DNA from: JBGSYN01 sp041750975
Lineage (GTDB): Bacteria; Pseudomonadota; Alphaproteobacteria; Geminicoccales; Geminicoccaceae
Reading direction: 5' to 3'
Length of the DNA: 64,000 nt
NCBI GenBank assembly: GCA_041750975.1
Contig: JBGSYN010000131.1
Span: 9,425 to 73,424, forward strand
The translations under genes were made by a program, and so were the position numbers. Numbering within the stretch: the first letter of the stretch is position 1; each line of letters starts with the position of its first letter. This document shows positions 60,673 through 64,000 of this stretch, piece by piece. The notes below the pieces were generated by a model that worked only from the letters and a program-made list of their open reading frames with translations, searched no databases and was not told the DNA's origin.

Positions 60673-62862
60673 TCAGTCCCGATTGGAGGAGGGCTCCGGC
60701 TGGCCGGGAATGGCTGCCGCGGCCGGTGCTGCCGTTGTCGATCGTGCCGCGGACCATCGCTGCAGGAGAAATGCGCCGCCGGCCAATCCGATCCCAACGA
60801 AATCCGTGCGCCATTCACCGGAGATCATACAGAGTGCTGCCAGTAGCAGGATAGCCCGCACGACGATCGTGGCCGGACCGAAGAACCAGGCCTGGATCGA
60901 GGCGGCGAGCAGGGTAACGCCGGCCAGGGCCGTGAGCACCGAGCGGACGATGATCAAAGGCTCGCCCTCGAGCAGGAGCCCTGGGGAGTAGAAAAACATG
61001 AACGGCACGATAAAGGCGGCGATGCCGATCTTGAAGCTCGCGATCGAGGTGCGCAGCGGATCGGAGCCCGCGATCGCACTGCCCGCATAGGCCGCCAGTG
61101 CTACGGGTGGAGTGATCGCCGAGATGACGGCGAAGTAGAAGACGAAGAAGTGGGCAATCAGGGGTTCGATCCCGAGACGGATGAGGCCCGGTGCCACCAC
61201 CGATGCGGCAACCGCATAGGCGGCCGTGGTCGGCATCCCCATGCCGAGCAGGATCGAAATCGCCATTGCGAAGATCAGGGCCATTAGCTGGCTGTGCTGC
61301 GCCAGATTCAAGAGCAGCGAGGAGAAGCGGGCGCCGACCCCGGTAAGGGCGATCACGCCGACGATCACACCCGCCGCCGCACACACAGCGATGATCTGCA
61401 GCGCCATGCGTGAGCCCAGGGCGAGGGCCTCGATCAGTTGGCGCGGGCCCATGCGGTGTGGTGTGAGCCAGCTGACGACGGCAGCCGCGACAATCGCCAA
61501 GGTGCCGGCGCGAATGACCGAGTAGCCCGCGAACAAGGCATAGATCAGAATGAATACCGGAACGAACAGGTAGATTTGGGTAATGAGCTTGCGGAACTTC
61601 GGCAGCTCGTCCGCGCTCAGGCCCTTCATGCCGTTCCGCACCGCCTCGAAATCGACCATGAAGTAAATCGAGACGAAATAGAGAATCGCCGGAATCACGG
61701 CGGCAATGACGATCTCGGTGTAGGGGATGCCGGTGACCTCGGCCATGATGAAAGCACCGGCTCCCATGATCGGCGGCATGATCTGGCCGCCGGTCGAGGC
61801 CGCCGCCTCGATCGCAGCCGCACTCTGCGGACGATAGCCGACGCGCTTCATCATCGGGATCGTCAAGGAGCCGGTCGCGGCGACGTTGCCCGCTGACGTG
61901 CCGTTGATCGTCCCCATCAGGGCCGAGGCGAAGACCGCCACTTTGGCGGGGCCGCCACGGGCGCGGCCGGCGATGGCGAAGGCGAAATTGACGAAATAGT
62001 CGCCGACCTTCGTTACCTGGAGAAACGCGGCGAAGACGATGAAGAGAATGAGGTAGGTCGAGGAAACGGCGATCGTCGGCCCGAGAATGCCGTTATCGGT
62101 GAAGAGATAGGTGAAGAATCTCGAGGCCGTGTAGCCGCTATGCTCGAGAAATCCGGGAAGCCATGGCCCGATGAAGGCATAGAGGATCATCAAGAGGACG
62201 ATGCCGAGGAGCGCCATGCCGGCGACGCGCCGGGTCAGTTCCAGAATGAGCGCCACCCCGGCCGCTGCCGCCCAGGCGTTCTGAGGGTCGGCGAAACCCG
62301 TGCCGGCGCGCAGCCGGAGACTGAGATGGTCCAGGCTGTAGATGAGAAATCCGGCGACTGCCAAGGATGCTCCGATCAAAACCCAATCGGCCAGGGGTAT
62401 GCGGTCATTGGAGGCGGTACCGAGCCAGCCGATCACGATCGCCATGACCGTCCCGGCGAGCAGGGGCTGACCGAACAAGGCAAGCGGCCAGGCTGGCGTT
62501 TCCGCCGCCGCCAGCAGCGGGTAGCTCGCCGCGACACCGAGGCAGAACAGCGACCAGGCCACCATCATCGCCGCCGGGTATGCCAGCGCGTCAAGCAACC
62601 GGTTCAGCGGTGCGAGCGGTGCCGGCTGCCGGGCCACGGCACTGACCGAGGCGAAGCCCAGGGCCAGTGCTCCGCCGATGTGGACAAGCCGATAGGTCCA
62701 GGTCTCCATCGGAAAGACGTTGAGCGTCCAGAGATGCCAGGCGGCGTAGAGCGTGAAGAAGGCGAGCAGGGCGGTGCCCATCGGGCCACCGAGGTCGCGG
62801 CCATTGACGAGCCCGTCCGCCTCAGGCTTGGCGGTCGTAGCCGTTGCACTCTCGACTTCCAA
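60673..62862 (-). CDS. Fused TRAP permease (4TM/12TM) of a TAXI system
   Basis: 729 residues from TTG 62862. The first four helices stand for the Q component and the rest for the M component, e.g. MGTINGTSAGNVAATGSL, VEAAASTGGQIMPPIMGAGAF (shown as AIEAAASTGGQIMPPIMG) and GMGMPTTAAYAVAASVVAPG. This fused form goes with TAXI-type binding proteins, here encoded upstream on the same strand. Substrates of TAXI systems known so far include glutamate-type compounds, but none can be assigned here. The C-terminus converges with dctQ. Confidence 0.92.
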   Translation of the reverse strand: MEVESATATTAKPEADGLVNGRDLGGPMGTALLAFFTLYAAWHLWTLNVFPMETWTYRLVHIGGALALGFASVSAVARQPAPLAPLNRLLDALAYPAAMMVAWSLFCLGVAASYPLLAAAETPAWPLALFGQPLLAGTVMAIVIGWLGTASNDRIPLADWVLIGASLAVAGFLIYSLDHLSLRLRAGTGFADPQNAWAAAAGVALILELTRRVAGMALLGIVLLMILYAFIGPWLPGFLEHSGYTASRFFTYLFTDNGILGPTIAVSSTYLILFIVFAAFLQVTKVGDYFVNFAFAIAGRARGGPAKVAVFASALMGTINGTSAGNVAATGSLTIPMMKRVGYRPQSAAAIEAAASTGGQIMPPIMGAGAFIMAEVTGIPYTEIVIAAVIPAILYFVSIYFMVDFEAVRNGMKGLSADELPKFRKLITQIYLFVPVFILIYALFAGYSVIRAGTLAIVAAAVVSWLTPHRMGPRQLIEALALGSRMALQIIAVCAAAGVIVGVIALTGVGARFSSLLLNLAQHSQLMALIFAMAISILLGMGMPTTAAYAVAASVVAPGLIRLGIEPLIAHFFVFYFAVISAITPPVALAAYAGSAIAGSDPLRTSIASFKIGIAAFIVPFMFFYSPGLLLEGEPLIIVRSVLTALAGVTLLAASIQAWFFGPATIVVRAILLLAALCMISGEWRTDFVGIGLAGGAFLLQRWSAARSTTAAPAAAAIPGQPEPSSNRD

Positions 62863-62900
62863 GCGCCGGGGATCCCTGCGGCTATCTGGGGAGCGCCGGA

Positions 62901-63881
62901 TTACCCTTCGAGTTCGTCCGGAATGTCGTAGCCGTTCTCCTCGAACCAGCGGACCGCCCCCGGATGCCAGGGAATGATCCCGTTCTTGTCGAAGTTCTCC
63001 GGCAGGGTCTCGACCGAGGCCTGATGGATTTCCATCATGCGGTCATGACTGGTCATCACCGTCTTGACGACCTCATAGACGAAGTCTTCGGAGAGATCGG
63101 CGCTGGCCACCGCGAAGTTCCACATCGAGACCGAAGTCTGATCCTCGGTCTGGCTCGGGTAGGTGCCGGCTGGGATCGTGAAGGGGCTCACCGGATGGGC
63201 GGCAATGATCGCCTCGGCCTCTTCGTCGGAGAAGCCGAAATAAACCACGTCGAGCTGCGCGTCGAGTTCGCTGAAGGTCGGAAAGGGGATCCCGGCGGCC
63301 CAGGCATAGACCTCGATCAGGCCGTCCTGAAGCTGCCCGCCGAGGTCGGCCGCACCGCTATGTTGCGGCGAGATCGGCTTGCCCAGGGTCTCGAAAAAGC
63401 GGGGCCAGTAGGTCCCGGGCGTGCCGCCTTCGGGACCGACGCCGACGCTGGCGCCGTCGGGGATCGAGGCGATGTCGGTGACACCCGAACCCTCGAGAGT
63501 GATGACGTGAAAGGTCGTCTGGTACATCGGAAAAATCGCGCGGAGCTTGTCGTGCACGAGACCCGGTGCGATGGCGCTCTCGCCGGCCAGCGCCTCGGCG
63601 GCGGGCCCCATCGTCACCATGCCCATATCGAGATCGCCGGCCTGGACCAGGGCCGCATTCTGCACCGGACCGCCGGTGACTTCGACGCCTCCGGGAATGC
63701 CTAACTCGTTGGAAACGAGCGAGGCCCAGCCGGAACCGTAAACGAAATAGGTTCCGCCCTGGCTGGCGGCTCCAAGCGTGAAGCTGGAGGGCCAGTCGGC
63801 CCGGTCCTGAGCCGAGGCAGCCGAAGCGCCGCCCACGAAAGTCCCTAATAGCAACGCTGCCGTGATCCGTCGTATCGCCAT
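62901..63881 (-). CDS. TAXI family TRAP substrate-binding protein
   Basis: 326 residues from ATG 63881, with signal peptide (ITAALLLGTFVGGASAASAQ). TLGAASQGGTYFVYGSGWASLVS is the TAXI N-terminal motif and AALVQAGDLDMGMVTMGPA follows. PDGASVGVGPEGGTPGTYW is the conserved hinge region. It delivers the ligand to the fused permease encoded 38 bases downstream. No stem-loop separates the two genes, unlike the three other uptake operons. Confidence 0.93.
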   Translation of the reverse strand: MAIRRITAALLLGTFVGGASAASAQDRADWPSSFTLGAASQGGTYFVYGSGWASLVSNELGIPGGVEVTGGPVQNAALVQAGDLDMGMVTMGPAAEALAGESAIAPGLVHDKLRAIFPMYQTTFHVITLEGSGVTDIASIPDGASVGVGPEGGTPGTYWPRFFETLGKPISPQHSGAADLGGQLQDGLIEVYAWAAGIPFPTFSELDAQLDVVYFGFSDEEAEAIIAAHPVSPFTIPAGTYPSQTEDQTSVSMWNFAVASADLSEDFVYEVVKTVMTSHDRMMEIHQASVETLPENFDKNGIIPWHPGAVRWFEENGYDIPDELEG

Positions 63882-63887
63882 CACCTG

Positions 63888-63895
63888 ACCTCCTT
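63888..63895 (-). promoter_or_regulatory. Strong Shine-Dalgarno of the TAXI gene
   Basis: AAGGAGGT on the minus strand, six bases before ATG 63881. It decides this start over several open upstream codons. The remaining 105 bases to the window end show no confident promoter. Confidence 0.8.
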
Positions 63896-64000
63896 TTTCA
63901 ATCCGCCGACCGTTTGCGGCGACTGTTAACTGACGAAACCATAATTTCGAACATTCTACGACGCCCAAGAGATAGATGTCCCAAGAAATCCGTCGAGCCC

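Noticed and set aside
1..64000. Mobile elements, prophage, CRISPR or toxin-antitoxin genes
   Set aside because: No transposase, integrase, repeat-spacer array or tRNA-linked direct repeat was found anywhere in the window.

Overview
The window is high-GC bacterial chromosome, best placed in the Alphaproteobacteria (order not resolved). The supports are an NDUFA12-type complex I accessory protein, a DUF1244 protein, a fabI-aroC pair, a stand-alone B12-dependent ribonucleotide reductase, and many DctPQM/TAXI TRAP and ABC uptake systems. No rRNA, tRNA, insertion sequence, prophage or CRISPR array was seen. Genes are packed tightly, with many ATGA or GTGA stop/start overlaps and several GTG, TTG or possible CTG starts.

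Layout. 0-6 kb: a thioredoxin-reductase-like flavoprotein with an apparent frameshift, a secreted fasciclin protein, a class III sirtuin, a DUF1244 protein, a short ribosome hibernation factor, and an overlapping N-formylglutamate amidohydrolase/YbdK ligase pair. 6-8.3 kb: an envelope island in which an Lpp-like lipoprotein lies between two YkuD L,D-transpeptidases. 8.7-13.5 kb: nrdJ with a long leader, a tandem NrdR-box promoter and DnaA-box-like sites, then ndufA12. 13.5-18.4 kb (minus): fabI, aroC, two glyoxalase-fold proteins, an aldo/keto reductase and a YihY/BrkB protein. 18.5-21.1 kb: ilvD and speE.

21.4-35.7 kb is the most unusual part. It is a cell-surface glycan cluster (two related glycosyltransferases at its edges, an epimerase, a flippase, a further GT4 enzyme and a NodB-type deacetylase) with a translationally coupled cassette inside it: luciferase-like flavin monooxygenase, free-standing NRPS adenylation domain and acyl carrier protein. 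Nearby are a GNAT-like protein, an HxH protein of unknown function and a GlpD-like oxidoreductase. This suggests, but does not prove, that an activated and perhaps oxidised amino acid is attached to a surface glycan or made into a small molecule.

35.7-64 kb is mostly nutrient uptake. It holds a peptide-type ABC operon with a YeeE/YedE transporter; a phosphonate-monoester-hydrolase/ugpBAEC/PhyH module with a PHO-box-like triple repeat in front of ugpB; a short run with MaoC-like, hpt, App1-like, aldo/keto reductase and YegS-like genes; an AI-2E family permease; and a GntR-controlled dehydrogenase/DctP-M-Q TRAP operon that meets a TAXI TRAP system tail to tail. In three of the uptake operons a GC-rich stem-loop sits just after the binding-protein gene and before the permease gene.
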